Shown piece by piece: positions 17,062-28,276 of a DNA stretch of 64,000 bases (position 1 is its first letter; each line of letters starts with the position of its first letter). A program made the translations under genes and the position numbers. The stretch is from Saprospiraceae bacterium (GTDB lineage: Bacteria > Bacteroidota > Bacteroidia > Chitinophagales > Saprospiraceae), in assembly GCA_022448945.1 (NCBI GenBank), contig JAKVCV010000001.1, positions 282,792-346,791 on the forward strand, written 5' to 3'. Below the pieces are notes generated by a model. It saw only the letters and a program-made list of their open reading frames with translations. It ran no database searches and was not told the origin of the DNA.

Positions 17062-18486
17062 ATGACAGCACACCTCATGAATTCGTTACATCACCAAGTC
17101 TGGCAAAAATGTTTGACAAAAATACAGGAATCTGTAAATATACAGAGTTTCACTACTTGGTTTGAACCTATTAGACCATTGAGTCTTGATGGGTCTGTAT
17201 TAACTATCCAAGTGCCAAACAAATTCTTTTATGAATGGCTTGAGGAGCATTATGTTGTGATACTTAAGGAGGCGATTCAAGTGGTTATTGGTAGTGATGC
17301 GCAGCTCAAATATCTTATTCCCAAAAAAAACAATATCCCGCAAAATCTTTCTTTTGCTAAAAAAGCTCCAAATGTAGATTCTAACAATACCAGTTTAAGA
17401 AGTAATAAGATACAAAATCCGTTTGTAATACCGGGTATTCAAAAATTGAAGATCGATTCTCAATTGAATCCAAATTATTCTTTTGAGCATTTTATAGAAG
17501 GCGATTGTAACCGACTAGCACGATCTGCAGGAATGGCTATTGCAAAAAAACCAGGTAAAACAGCTTTTAACCCATTGATGATATTTGGTGATGTAGGGCT
17601 TGGTAAAACGCATTTGGCACACGCTATAGGAAATGAAGTTCAGAAATTATATCCTGAAAAGATTGTTCTTTATGTTTCTTCTGAACGCTTCACTAATCAG
17701 TTTATTGATGCTTTGCGTAATAATGCTATAACTGATTTTCTCAAGTTTTATCAAATAGTTGATTTATTAATAGTTGATGATATTCAGTTTTTAGAAAACA
17801 AACAAAAAACACAAGATATATTCTTTTCTATTTTCAATCATTTACATCAAGGTGGTAAACAATTAATTCTTACTTCTGATCGACCTCCCAAGGAATTGGC
17901 TGGAATTGAAGCGAGGTTGATTTCTCGTTTTAAATGGGGTCTATCTGCTGATTTACAGGTTCCTTCTTTGGAAACGCGTATGGCTATCATACAACAAAAA
18001 ATGGATATGGATGGTGTTGATTTGCCTCCTTCTGTCCTTGAATTTGTTTCTTACAATGTTCGTACTAATGTTAGAGAAATGGAAGGTGTATTAATATCTA
18101 TTATTGCTCAGGCAGCACTTAATCAACGGGATATAGATTTAGACCTTGCAAAAGAAGTTGTAAGTAAATTTGTAGATAACATATCAAATGAAATTACTGT
18201 AGAGTTTATTCAGAAAATTGTAGCTGAACATTTTGATATTCCTTTGGAAAAATTAAAAGAAAAAACGAGGAAACGCTTTGTTGTTCGTGCTCGTCAGTTG
18301 TCTATGTATTTTGCAAAGCAACTTAGCAATAAGTCGCTAAAACACATAGGTAATGCTTTTGGAGGACGTGATCATAGTACGGTAATTCATGCTTGTAGAT
18401 CGATTGAATCTCTTCTTGAAAATGATACGCGTTTTAAAAATGAAGTTTCTGGCATTGCAAAAAGATTAAAATCAACAGGGGTGTAA
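17062..18486 (+). CDS. dnaA: Chromosomal replication initiator DnaA
   Basis: AAA+ ATPase that binds DnaA boxes and melts the origin. Domain I covers residues ~8-90, then a variable linker. The AAA+ core has Walker A GDVGLGKTH (176-184), Walker B LLIVDDIQF, sensor 1 LTSDRPPKEL, and box VII EARLISRFKWG. Domain IV ends with the DNA-binding signature GGRDHSTVIHACRSIESL. Length 474 aa is typical. Met1 or Met6 could be the start. dnaN and recF are not next to it, as is common in Bacteroidota. It converges on ahcY through a shared palindromic terminator. Confidence 0.98.
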   Translation: MTAHLMNSLHHQVWQKCLTKIQESVNIQSFTTWFEPIRPLSLDGSVLTIQVPNKFFYEWLEEHYVVILKEAIQVVIGSDAQLKYLIPKKNNIPQNLSFAKKAPNVDSNNTSLRSNKIQNPFVIPGIQKLKIDSQLNPNYSFEHFIEGDCNRLARSAGMAIAKKPGKTAFNPLMIFGDVGLGKTHLAHAIGNEVQKLYPEKIVLYVSSERFTNQFIDALRNNAITDFLKFYQIVDLLIVDDIQFLENKQKTQDIFFSIFNHLHQGGKQLILTSDRPPKELAGIEARLISRFKWGLSADLQVPSLETRMAIIQQKMDMDGVDLPPSVLEFVSYNVRTNVREMEGVLISIIAQAALNQRDIDLDLAKEVVSKFVDNISNEITVEFIQKIVAEHFDIPLEKLKEKTRKRFVVRARQLSMYFAKQLSNKSLKHIGNAFGGRDHSTVIHACRSIESLLENDTRFKNEVSGIAKRLKSTGV

Positions 18487-18517
18487 AATATTTTCTGTAA
18501 GTAATATAGGTTCTTAT

Positions 18518-18559
18518 AAAATAAAAAAGGCTACTCAATTGAGTAGCCTTTTTTATTTT
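18518..18559. terminator. Bidirectional terminator between dnaA and ahcY
   Basis: A perfect 42-bp palindrome: a GC-richer core (18529-18548) flanked by A-rich and T-rich arms that also pair exactly. It serves both convergent genes. Confidence 0.92.
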
Positions 18560-18584
18560 CAAGATTATAATTTTTTAGCTAATA

Positions 18585-19901
18585 TTAATAACGATAGTGC
18601 TCAGGTTTATAAGGTCCCTTTACAGTTACACCAATATATGAAGCTTGTTCTTCAGAGAGTGTCTCAAGTTCTACACCAATTTTTGCTAAATGCAAACGAG
18701 CAACTTCTTCGTCTAGGTGTTTGGGTAACATATATACTTTATTTTCGTATTTGTTAGTTCCTTTGTTTTCCCAAATTTCAAGTTGAGCGAGAGTTTGGTT
18801 AGTAAATGAGTTTGACATTACAAACGATGGATGTCCAGTAGCACAACCTAGGTTTACCAGACGGCCTTCTGCCAAAATAATTATATCATTACCATTTATA
18901 TTATATAAGTCAACCTGTGGTTTTATTTCAATTTTAGAATCACCATAAGAATTGTTCAACCATGCCATATCAATCTCATTGTCAAAATGACCAATATTAC
19001 ATACTATGGTTTTATCATTCATTGCCTCAAAGTGATTAGCAGTAATGATGTCTTTGTTTCCTGTTGCCGTAACGACTATATTTGCTCTTGAAATAGCATC
19101 TTTCATTGTTTTAACTTCGAAACCATCCATTGCAGCTTGAAGTGCGCAAATTGGGTCGATTTCAGTAATAATAACACGGGCACCTGCACCACGTAATGAC
19201 GCAGCAGATCCTTTTCCAACATCTCCATAACCAGCAACAACAGCAACTTTTCCTGCCATCATAGTGTCAGTTGCACGACGAATGGCATCGACAAGTGATT
19301 CTTTACAACCGTATTTGTTATCAAATTTAGATTTTGTAACAGAATCATTTACATTTATAGCCGGCATTGTTAATGTTCCATTATTGACTCTTTCGTATAG
19401 TCTGTGAACGCCGGTAGTAGTTTCTTCAGAAAGGCCATAAACACCTTTTGCAACTTCTGGATAACGATCTAATACCATATTAGTCAAGTCGCCTCCATCG
19501 TCTAATATCATATTTAACGGCTTGCCATCATTGAAGGCAAATAGCGTTTGTTCAATACACCAGTCAAATTCTTCTTCATTCATCCCCTTCCAAGCAAAAA
19601 CAGGTACGCCAGCTTCTGCAATAGCAGCAGCAGCATGATCTTGAGTTGAGAATATATTACATGAAGACCAGGTTACGTCAGCACCTAATTCTACCAATGT
19701 TTCTATTAAGACAGCAGTTTGAATAGTCATGTGAAGACAACCTGCTATACGTGCTCCTTTCAATGGTTTTGATGCACCGTACTTTTCACGTAAAGCCATT
19801 AAACCTGGCATTTCAGCCTCTGCTAATTGGATTTCTTTACGTCCCCAGGCAGCCAGAGAAATATCTTTAACTTTGTATTGTACTCTATTACTAGTTTCCA
19901 T
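18585..19901 (-). CDS. ahcY: Adenosylhomocysteinase (SAH hydrolase)
   Basis: Splits S-adenosylhomocysteine into adenosine and homocysteine, relieving product inhibition of methyltransferases. Substrate-domain motifs include [15 protein letters not shown] and [16 protein letters not shown]; the NAD-binding motif is [15 protein letters not shown]; the C-terminus YKPEHYRY contributes Lys and Tyr residues that reach into the partner subunit. Length 438 aa is typical. A well-matched promoter (19997-20027) gives a ~90-nt leader containing a small hairpin. Single-gene transcript, ending in the terminator shared with dnaA. Confidence 0.98.
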   Translation of the reverse strand: METSNRVQYKVKDISLAAWGRKEIQLAEAEMPGLMALREKYGASKPLKGARIAGCLHMTIQTAVLIETLVELGADVTWSSCNIFSTQDHAAAAIAEAGVPVFAWKGMNEEEFDWCIEQTLFAFNDGKPLNMILDDGGDLTNMVLDRYPEVAKGVYGLSEETTTGVHRLYERVNNGTLTMPAINVNDSVTKSKFDNKYGCKESLVDAIRRATDTMMAGKVAVVAGYGDVGKGSAASLRGAGARVIITEIDPICALQAAMDGFEVKTMKDAISRANIVVTATGNKDIITANHFEAMNDKTIVCNIGHFDNEIDMAWLNNSYGDSKIEIKPQVDLYNINGNDIIILAEGRLVNLGCATGHPSFVMSNSFTNQTLAQLEIWENKGTNKYENKVYMLPKHLDEEVARLHLAKIGVELETLSEEQASYIGVTVKGPYKPEHYRY

Positions 19902-19931
19902 GAAAAAATTAAATAATTTTGAATTAAAAAT

Positions 19932-19946
19932 TGCTCTACATGAGCA
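19932..19946 (-). promoter_or_regulatory. Small hairpin in the ahcY leader
   Basis: TGCTC / GAGCA with a 5-nt loop, lying between the predicted ahcY start of transcription and its ATG, followed on the minus strand by ATTTTTAATT. It may be a weak attenuator or chance; it does not match a riboswitch I recognise. Confidence 0.3.
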
Positions 19947-19996
19947 TTGTATCGTTTAATTTGTCAATTAAAATAGATGTAATTGAAAAACTACTG

Positions 19997-20027
19997 CAAA
20001 GATACAATAATTCATTATTAAAGACAA
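19997..20027 (-). promoter_or_regulatory. Bacteroidota-type promoter of ahcY
   Basis: Minus strand TTG (20025-20027), 20 bp, TATCTTTG (19997-20004): near-ideal consensus. Confidence 0.7.
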
Positions 20028-20223
20028 AATAATTTATTCTATAATTCAGTTTTATTTAAAAGTGAATCATCTCAATATTGGAGTAATTGATTAAAAAATT
20101 ACAGTATTATCTTTCTAAAATTATTGATCTGTCTATATTGCTGATATTATTTATCTTAAATAATAAAAAAGTGTCAATTTTTAGGTCTGTACTAAATAAT
20201 AGAATTCCAGTTAATTAAAGATT

Positions 20224-21213
20224 TCATTTTTGGGAGGATAAAAAATGTTTTTGGTTGAGAATTATATTTTCAACAGTCCATTTTACTTGTTTTTGCATTT
20301 CAAATTTTCGGACAGTACAATCTAATTTATTGCAGATTTTGCAGGAACTAGGGAGACAGGGGTCAACATGTATAAAAAATTCAACCGATTTTTCTGTATT
20401 ATTTGTCAATAAATCTTCTAGGAATTTCACTTCATTATGAGCTTCCAGGGTATTAAAGTACCATGGAACGGTAATATGACAATCAATATGTAAAGCTGTT
20501 CCATATTTTATAACGCGCAAATTGTGTACATCTATACATTCAGGATGACGGTTTTTATTCAATACCTCTACAATGGCTTCCACCAGTTTATAGTCAACTT
20601 CATCCATTATGCCAGCCGTTGAAGATTTAATTATTGATATACCCGAATTGATAATAATCATTCCAAAAATGATTGCAACCACTGAATCTAACCAGAGCCA
20701 ATCAGTTAATAAAATACTGGTTAATCCAATAACCATTCCCAATGTAGAATACCCATCAGATTTGAGATGTTCGCCACTCGCAATTAAAACTATAGAACTT
20801 GCAGATTTCCCTTGTTTTTCGACGTAGGTGCCTAAAATATAATTTATGAATCCTGCAACTGCTGTTATCCATATTCCTATATCGATATCATGTAAAGAAA
20901 TTGGGTATTTAAGGTTATAAAGTGATTTGCCAAAAATTAAAATTCCAGCTATAATAATTAATATTCCTTCTACAGCAGCAGATATAAACTCAATTTTGCC
21001 ATGTCCATAAGGGTGATTTTTATCTTTTGGTAATGCAGCAATATATAAACTAAACAAACCAAAACCACCAGCAATAACATTTACAACACTTTCAAGTGCA
21101 TCTGTTAAAATAGTGTTTGAATGTGTAAGGAAGTAAGCCCCAAACTTAACAATAAGTAGTATACCACCAATAATCAAGGTTATTTTTTGGGTGGAGATTA
21201 GTTTTTGTGTCAT
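20224..21213 (-). CDS. Cation diffusion facilitator transporter
   Basis: Inner-membrane proton-coupled divalent metal exporter of the CDF (ZnT/FieF) family with about six helices. The helix II metal-site region carries TDALESVVN; the helix II-III loop has the family HPYGHGKIEFISA motif; helix V has HLKSDGYSTLG, giving the second His/Asp pair. A cytosolic C-terminal ferredoxin-like domain follows (~210-295). The tail contains CLPSSCKICNKLDC, four closely spaced cysteines that could bind or sense metal. Substrate (Zn, Fe or Mn) is not decided by the sequence. It diverges from the permease gene. Confidence 0.92.
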   Translation of the reverse strand: MTQKLISTQKITLIIGGILLIVKFGAYFLTHSNTILTDALESVVNVIAGGFGLFSLYIAALPKDKNHPYGHGKIEFISAAVEGILIIIAGILIFGKSLYNLKYPISLHDIDIGIWITAVAGFINYILGTYVEKQGKSASSIVLIASGEHLKSDGYSTLGMVIGLTSILLTDWLWLDSVVAIIFGMIIINSGISIIKSSTAGIMDEVDYKLVEAIVEVLNKNRHPECIDVHNLRVIKYGTALHIDCHITVPWYFNTLEAHNEVKFLEDLLTNNTEKSVEFFIHVDPCLPSSCKICNKLDCTVRKFEMQKQVKWTVENIILNQKHFLSSQK

Positions 21214-21351
21214 AGTCAGTAATATGTTTTTTTATACGTTTTGTATATATGAATTGTTTATTTTTTTTGACTATTAGTTTGATTTAATCCTAAAAAAGCT
21301 AATAATTAGTTAAGTATGTTATTGGTACTTAAAAAAAACAGCATTAAATTG

Positions 21352-21359
21352 TACTTTTG
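21352..21359 (+). promoter_or_regulatory. -7 box upstream of the ABC permease
   Basis: TACTTTTG fits TAnnTTTG, ~50 nt before the start codon; no TTG at the usual spacing. Confidence 0.45.
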
Positions 21360-21409
21360 CATATTAGTTAATTTTTATACTTAATAAAAGTCTAAAGTAT
21401 AGTAAAACT

Positions 21410-22654
21410 ATGTTCGACTTCGATAAATGGCAAGAAATCTTCCTTTCATTGAGCATGCATAAACTAAGGACAGGTTTAACAGCATTTGGTGTTTTTTGGG
21501 GCATTTTTATGTTGGTCTTATTATTAGGTGCTGGTAATGGCTTGCAAAATGGAGCATCCTATGAATTTAGAGATGATGCCACAAATAGTTTGTGGATCTA
21601 TCCACGTCGTACATCTTTGGCATATAAAGGTATGGCAAGTAATCGTGATGTGCAATTTGATAATTCGGATTATGATTTGCTAAAAAACAAAGTTGAGGGT
21701 ACTGAATATATTACTGGACGTTTTTACTTGCCAACTTCATATGAAAAGATGGTTTATAAAAATTTTCAGTATAATTTCCGCGTACGTTGTGTTCATCCTG
21801 ATCATAAGGTTCTTGAAAACACCTTGATCAATACAGGTCGTTTCATTAATAACTTCGATCTTCAAAAATTTAGGAAAGTTGCAGTTATTGGGAAATTGGT
21901 AGTTGAAGAGGTTTTCCCTAATCAAAATCCTATTGGTAAATATATACAGATAGGAGGTATTAGTTTTCAAATTGTAGGTGTATTTAGTGATACTGGAGGC
22001 GATGATGAAATGCGAATGATATATATACCTATAACTGTAGCTCAACGTTGTTTTTCAACTAAATCACCTGTAAATCAGATAATGCTCACAACTGGCGAGG
22101 CTAATTTAAGTGAGGTAATGAAAATAGAGCAGGATATAATAAATAAATTAGCAGAAAAACATAGATTTAATCCAGAAGATAAACAAGCTCTACGCATTAG
22201 AAATCGTGTCGAGCATTTTGAGTCTATTATGAATTTGTTTGGAATGATTAGTTTTTTTATTTGGGTTGTTGGTATAGGATCCATTATAGCTGGTGTCATT
22301 GGTGTTAGTAATATCATGCTTATAGTTGTTAAAGACAGAACAAAAGAGATTGGTATAAGAAAAGCTCTTGGCGCTAGTCCTGGTTCTATTATAAGCATGA
22401 TTCTTCAAGAATCAGTATTAATTACTAGTGTTGCAGGTTATTTAGGAATGGCAATGGGAATAGGACTCATTCATTTAATTAGAAACACAATAGAAACATA
22501 TAATATAGATTCTGGGTTTTTTAGGGACCCTCATGTAAATGTGCCAATGGTACTTACAGCTACAATAGTAGTCGTTATTGCCGGTGCAATTGCAGGATTA
22601 ATTCCAGCACTTAAAGCAGCTCGTATAAGTCCTGTTGAAGCTATGCGGGATTAA
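21410..22654 (+). CDS. MacB/FtsX-type ABC transporter permease
   Basis: Inner-membrane permease with one N-terminal transmembrane helix (~25-45), a large periplasmic MacB-type domain (~50-265), and three C-terminal helices making up the FtsX domain (~275-410). The segment VKDRTKEIGIRKALGASPGSI is the classic FtsX cytosolic motif, and the end KAARISPVEAMRD is typical. Family members act in lipoprotein release, efflux of peptides, or mechanotransmission, powered by a separate ATPase. No ATPase gene is adjacent. Its substrate is unknown. The HD gene begins 84 nt downstream on the same strand. Confidence 0.93.
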   Translation: MFDFDKWQEIFLSLSMHKLRTGLTAFGVFWGIFMLVLLLGAGNGLQNGASYEFRDDATNSLWIYPRRTSLAYKGMASNRDVQFDNSDYDLLKNKVEGTEYITGRFYLPTSYEKMVYKNFQYNFRVRCVHPDHKVLENTLINTGRFINNFDLQKFRKVAVIGKLVVEEVFPNQNPIGKYIQIGGISFQIVGVFSDTGGDDEMRMIYIPITVAQRCFSTKSPVNQIMLTTGEANLSEVMKIEQDIINKLAEKHRFNPEDKQALRIRNRVEHFESIMNLFGMISFFIWVVGIGSIIAGVIGVSNIMLIVVKDRTKEIGIRKALGASPGSIISMILQESVLITSVAGYLGMAMGIGLIHLIRNTIETYNIDSGFFRDPHVNVPMVLTATIVVVIAGAIAGLIPALKAARISPVEAMRD

Positions 22655-22738
22655 TTTCGTACAATATATTTATTAAGTTTATTGTATTTTTATACTAATT
22701 TTTATTCAATAAACTCTAAACTATCTTATCATCTATTT

Positions 22739-23338
22739 ATGTTTTCAGCGATTGAAAAAAAATCACAGAATAAGATTAGAAATTTGTTTGACAAAGCAGA
22801 TACCACTACGCTTTATTACCATAATTTACGTCATACGATTGAAGTAGTGAATTTAATTGATCTGATGTCATTGGATTTAAGTGATATTGATGCATCCTTG
22901 TTGCGTATTGCCGGATGGTTTCATGATGTTGGATATTTGTATACTTATCACAACCATGAAGATAAAGGAATGCAAATCGCATTTGATTATTTGAGAAAAA
23001 CAGAACTTGAAAATAGGTATATACAAATTATTATATCTTGTATTGAGGCTACTAAATTATCAATAGAGCCCAGAAATAAACTCGAAGAAATTATTAAAGA
23101 TGCTGATATTGGTTTTGGAGTTACAAATGGCTTTTTTAAAAAAGGCCCATTATTACGAAAGGAATGGGTAGCTAAACTTGAAAAAAAGCATAGTGATCTA
23201 GAGTGGGAAAAATTACAACTTAATTTTTTGTCGGAGGTAGTTTTTTATACCGACTTTGCAAAGCGGAAACTTAAACCGATATTGGAAAAGAATATGGTTC
23301 TTCAAGCTAAAATTCTAAAAAAAGTCCAGGAGAAGTAA
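22739..23338 (+). CDS. HD-domain metal-dependent phosphohydrolase
   Basis: Small (199 aa) soluble HD-superfamily hydrolase. Putative metal ligands are His32 (HNLRHTIEVV), His62-Asp63 (GWFHDVGY), then His71/His73 (YHNHED) and Asp in KDADIGFG. This layout fits predicted phosphohydrolases acting on nucleotides or related small molecules; the substrate is not known. I chose the ATG at 22739 because the frame upstream offers only a TTG (22682) and the extra residues look unlike the family. It probably follows the permease gene on one transcript and ends at the terminator shared with gyrB. Confidence 0.85.
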   Translation: MFSAIEKKSQNKIRNLFDKADTTTLYYHNLRHTIEVVNLIDLMSLDLSDIDASLLRIAGWFHDVGYLYTYHNHEDKGMQIAFDYLRKTELENRYIQIIISCIEATKLSIEPRNKLEEIIKDADIGFGVTNGFFKKGPLLRKEWVAKLEKKHSDLEWEKLQLNFLSEVVFYTDFAKRKLKPILEKNMVLQAKILKKVQEK

Positions 23339-23375
23339 TAAATTTTCGAGTTAAATGATAACTAAGCAAATATGT

Positions 23376-23415
23376 AAAAAAAAGCCCCTTAAGTGAATTA
23401 AGGGGCTTTTTTTTT
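23376..23415. terminator. Bidirectional terminator between HD gene and gyrB
   Basis: Stem GCCCCTTAA / TTAAGGGGC with flanking A and T runs on either side; serves both convergent genes. Confidence 0.92.
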
Positions 23416-23434
23416 ATTGTGAAGTGATATTTAT

Positions 23435-25450
<2,016 letters not shown>

Positions 25451-25675
25451 TTATCATCATATTATATAGTTTATTTTGTGTTTTTAGCATACATTTTTTT
25501 TATCTAGGATATTCAGATGTTTTTTCTATTCCATTTTTTTCGATATAAAAGATTATAGGATTTGGTATTGAAAATTTACTTATATTATTTTCATTTAAAT
25601 GACTTGTTTTTTAGATTTAGCACACCTATTTACGTGTCAATGTTTTTATTTCATTTATGGTTCTTAACGATTATG

Positions 25676-25706
25676 TTGACTCTTAAGTACAAATAGTGTA
25701 CATTTG
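25676..25706 (+). promoter_or_regulatory. Bacteroidota-type promoter of the glucosaminidase gene
   Basis: TTG (25676-25678), 20 bp, TACATTTG (25699-25706); leader of ~25 nt. Confidence 0.65.
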
Positions 25707-25735
25707 AATGTTTCTTAATAAAATGTATTGTAATT

Positions 25736-26278
25736 ATGAAATTATTTTTTTCAGTATTTGCCTTATGTTTTGCGTTGAGCACACAATTATCGGAAACGCA
25801 TCAATGTGATTTTATAAGTTTACAAAAATCAGATGATACAATACAAGTAACACCAGATTTCTCTAAAATTAAAATTGATCATGCAAGAGAATATGTTCAA
25901 TCTATATATCCATTTGCCGCTCAAGTAGAAAAAGCCCATCGTATTCCTGCACCAGTTACAATTGCAATTGCCTGTGTGGAATCAGGATATGGCAGGAGTT
26001 ATTTTGCAAGAACAAGATTTAATCATTTAGGAATACGGGTTTATCATGAGGGTAAACCAGGTTATCGTTGTTTTAAATCTACTGAAGAATGTTTCAATTA
26101 TTACAGCAATATGTTTAAGAAAGAAAGATATTTACCATTACAGGAAATTGAGGGTTCAGATTTGGAGACTTGGGTAAGGGGTTTGCATTTATGTGGTTAT
26201 AATCATCGAGAAAAATACATTAAAAAAATTATGACGATAATTAATTTTAATAATTTGGATGAATTATTAGTTACATAA
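25736..26278 (+). CDS. Exported glucosaminidase-domain protein (GH73-like)
   Basis: Likely peptidoglycan hydrolase of the mannosyl-glycoprotein endo-beta-N-acetylglucosaminidase/GH73 type, cleaving between GlcNAc and MurNAc. A signal peptide covers residues 1-20. The core (residues ~52-170) carries APVTIAIACVESGYGRSYFA, with Glu82 in the position of the general acid, followed by FNHLGIR. Length 180 aa means a single catalytic domain with no LysM or SH3 anchor. It probably acts in the periplasm during cell wall growth. Own promoter; ~230 bp of AT-rich DNA separates it from the next gene. Confidence 0.85.
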   Translation: MKLFFSVFALCFALSTQLSETHQCDFISLQKSDDTIQVTPDFSKIKIDHAREYVQSIYPFAAQVEKAHRIPAPVTIAIACVESGYGRSYFARTRFNHLGIRVYHEGKPGYRCFKSTEECFNYYSNMFKKERYLPLQEIEGSDLETWVRGLHLCGYNHREKYIKKIMTIINFNNLDELLVT

Positions 26279-26440
26279 TAAAGAAAAAGAAACTTATGGT
26301 TTTAATTCCTATTCTTGTCTAATATCTCATTAAGAATATTTTTTTTACTTTTTACTCGATTATTTTTTAGTTATTAAAAGAAAAATAGGCTTATGCCAAT
26401 GTTTTTAAAGCAAAAAATTTTCTTTTCAATAAGATAACTT

Positions 26441-26448
26441 TAACTTTG
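26441..26448 (+). promoter_or_regulatory. -7 box upstream of the PA-domain T9SS cargo
   Basis: TAACTTTG fits TAnnTTTG; leader ~60 nt; no clear TTG at -33. Confidence 0.45.
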
Positions 26449-26512
26449 CTTGGCACAAATTGATATAAATTAATTATTTCGATATATTTCAAACTATTCA
26501 AAATCTAAATTT

Positions 26513-28213
26513 ATGAAAACGGCACACCAAATTACTAAACTTTTCTTTTGTATTACTTTATTGTTTATATCTACTACAGCTATTGAAGCTCAGCTTAGTC
26601 ATCAGATGATTTTCAGAGTAAATTCTCCTGGAGTTGTTGCCGGTGATTATAATTATGGTGCACCATCTGATTGGGGCCCAACTAGTATTAATACTATAAC
26701 AGGAGATCTAGAATGGATTTCCGATAATGTCGATTCTTTAGGATGTAATCCAGCAACAAATAACTTAACAGGAAAAGTTGCTATAGTACGACGTGGTGTT
26801 TGTATGTTTTCTTTAAAAGCATATCATGCACAACAAGCTGGGGCAGTAGGATGTGTTATTTGTAATAATATACCTGGAGGAGGATTGGTTGGTATGCTCG
26901 GCGGTGATTCTATGTCTGCTGTTACTATTCCAGCTGTCTTTTTGACTTATGAAGATTGTGAGTTGTTGCATCAGCAGGTTGATTCTGGAAATACAACTAA
27001 TGCTTCCTTTTATGTTCCATCTATTTATGATGCAAGAACATCATTTGCCCACAATACACCTTTACAGCATATTCAACCATTAAGTGGAATGGCTGTTACT
27101 CTTTACAATACTTCAAGTGCACCTGTAAATAACATAGCTGTAACAGCTACAATAACTGATCCTTTAGGTGTAGATACTACTTTTACAGAGACACTTACAA
27201 CTATTGCGGGCACTTATGATACGACTGTTGTTTTTCCACAAACATATACTCCTGCAGCTGTAGGAACTTATGATATCGTATATAAAACGGGTCTAAATGC
27301 TACAGATTCCGTAACCCACAAATTTGAAATCAATAACGATTCTACTTTTGCATTGGATAATAACAATTTTACACCAAGTAGTGATCTTGGTGGAATTGGA
27401 CCCAATGATACAGATTATGCAACTGCTGATCCAGTAACTGGTGCTACTTATTTTTATGAGATGGGTGCTACCTATTTGACAGGAAATGGAACTTCGGATC
27501 ATGCTACTTCTGCTTCTTTTGCTTTAGAAAATGCGAATGCATACATTGGTAAAAGTTTCTATTTCTTTTTGTATGAACAACCAGCTACAGGTTTTTTAGG
27601 TACGGAACAAGATTATAGTACATTTATTGCCTTAGGTGCAGGGATTTACACAATAACTCCTGCAGATACTTTAAATCAACACTCATTGATGAATGCTCCC
27701 CTATATACCAATGCGGGATCACTTTCAATACCGCTTTCTGCTAATAAGCAATATATGTTAGTTGTACGTCATGCAGGTGATGCATCTGTTCCTTCTTCAC
27801 CAAAAATATCATATACTCATATTGAGGATTTTCTTAGTATAGCCGCTACAACTTATGTAGATAGATTATATATGGCTGGATGGAATCCAAGTTATGCACC
27901 AGTTATTCGCATGCATGTTCAGGCTAGTCCAATATCAGGTATATCAAATAAAACCCTAGAGCTTTCAGAAATGTCTGTATTCCCTAATCCAACTAATGAT
28001 TATATTAATTTAGGACTTAGTTTAAATGATATTTCAGAACAGGTTAATGTTAGAATTTTTGATATTAATGGTAAGGAACTTCAGACTAATCATTATACGA
28101 ATATCAAGAATGCCATATATACTTATAATGTAGAGAATTTGGCATCAGGTGTTTATTTTATGCATGTACAGACAGATCAAGCACAAACAATACGTAAAAT
28201 TATTATTAAATAA
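26513..28213 (+). CDS. PA-domain protein with T9SS type A sorting tail
   Basis: Secreted protein sent out through the type IX system. Signal peptide at residues 1-26 (ending IEAQ). A protease-associated (PA) domain spans ~35-160, recognised by GKVAIVRRGVCMFSLKAYHAQQAGAVGCVICNN. A CARDB-like beta domain follows (~175-275), then a jelly-roll-like region (~285-470). The last ~80 residues are a type A sorting domain (SVFPNPTNDYINLGL ... GVYFMHVQTDQAQTIRKIIIK). PA domains usually accompany proteases, but no peptidase motif is visible here, so it may be a binding or adhesive surface protein. A terminator shared with the PLP enzyme gene follows. Confidence 0.85.
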   Translation: MKTAHQITKLFFCITLLFISTTAIEAQLSHQMIFRVNSPGVVAGDYNYGAPSDWGPTSINTITGDLEWISDNVDSLGCNPATNNLTGKVAIVRRGVCMFSLKAYHAQQAGAVGCVICNNIPGGGLVGMLGGDSMSAVTIPAVFLTYEDCELLHQQVDSGNTTNASFYVPSIYDARTSFAHNTPLQHIQPLSGMAVTLYNTSSAPVNNIAVTATITDPLGVDTTFTETLTTIAGTYDTTVVFPQTYTPAAVGTYDIVYKTGLNATDSVTHKFEINNDSTFALDNNNFTPSSDLGGIGPNDTDYATADPVTGATYFYEMGATYLTGNGTSDHATSASFALENANAYIGKSFYFFLYEQPATGFLGTEQDYSTFIALGAGIYTITPADTLNQHSLMNAPLYTNAGSLSIPLSANKQYMLVVRHAGDASVPSSPKISYTHIEDFLSIAATTYVDRLYMAGWNPSYAPVIRMHVQASPISGISNKTLELSEMSVFPNPTNDYINLGLSLNDISEQVNVRIFDINGKELQTNHYTNIKNAIYTYNVENLASGVYFMHVQTDQAQTIRKIIIK

Positions 28214-28235
28214 ACTTTATATATTATTTGTAATT

Positions 28236-28276
28236 AAAGTAGCGATATCCCACATGGGATATCGCTACTTTTTTTT
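28236..28276. terminator. Bidirectional terminator
   Basis: A 16-bp stem (AAAGTAGCGATATCCC with its exact complement, 4-nt loop) and T run between the convergent PA-domain and dehydratase genes; it touches the dehydratase stop codon. Confidence 0.92.

Larger units (their letters stand above)
19902..20223. other. Intergenic region ahcY - CDF gene
   Basis: 322 bp, AT-rich. Holds the ahcY promoter and leader hairpin. No clear terminator for the CDF gene and no small gene seen. Confidence 0.5.

Noticed and set aside
22075-22398. 107-codon minus-strand frame inside the ABC permease gene
   Set aside because: It lies opposite a well-conserved FtsX domain and shows no family features.
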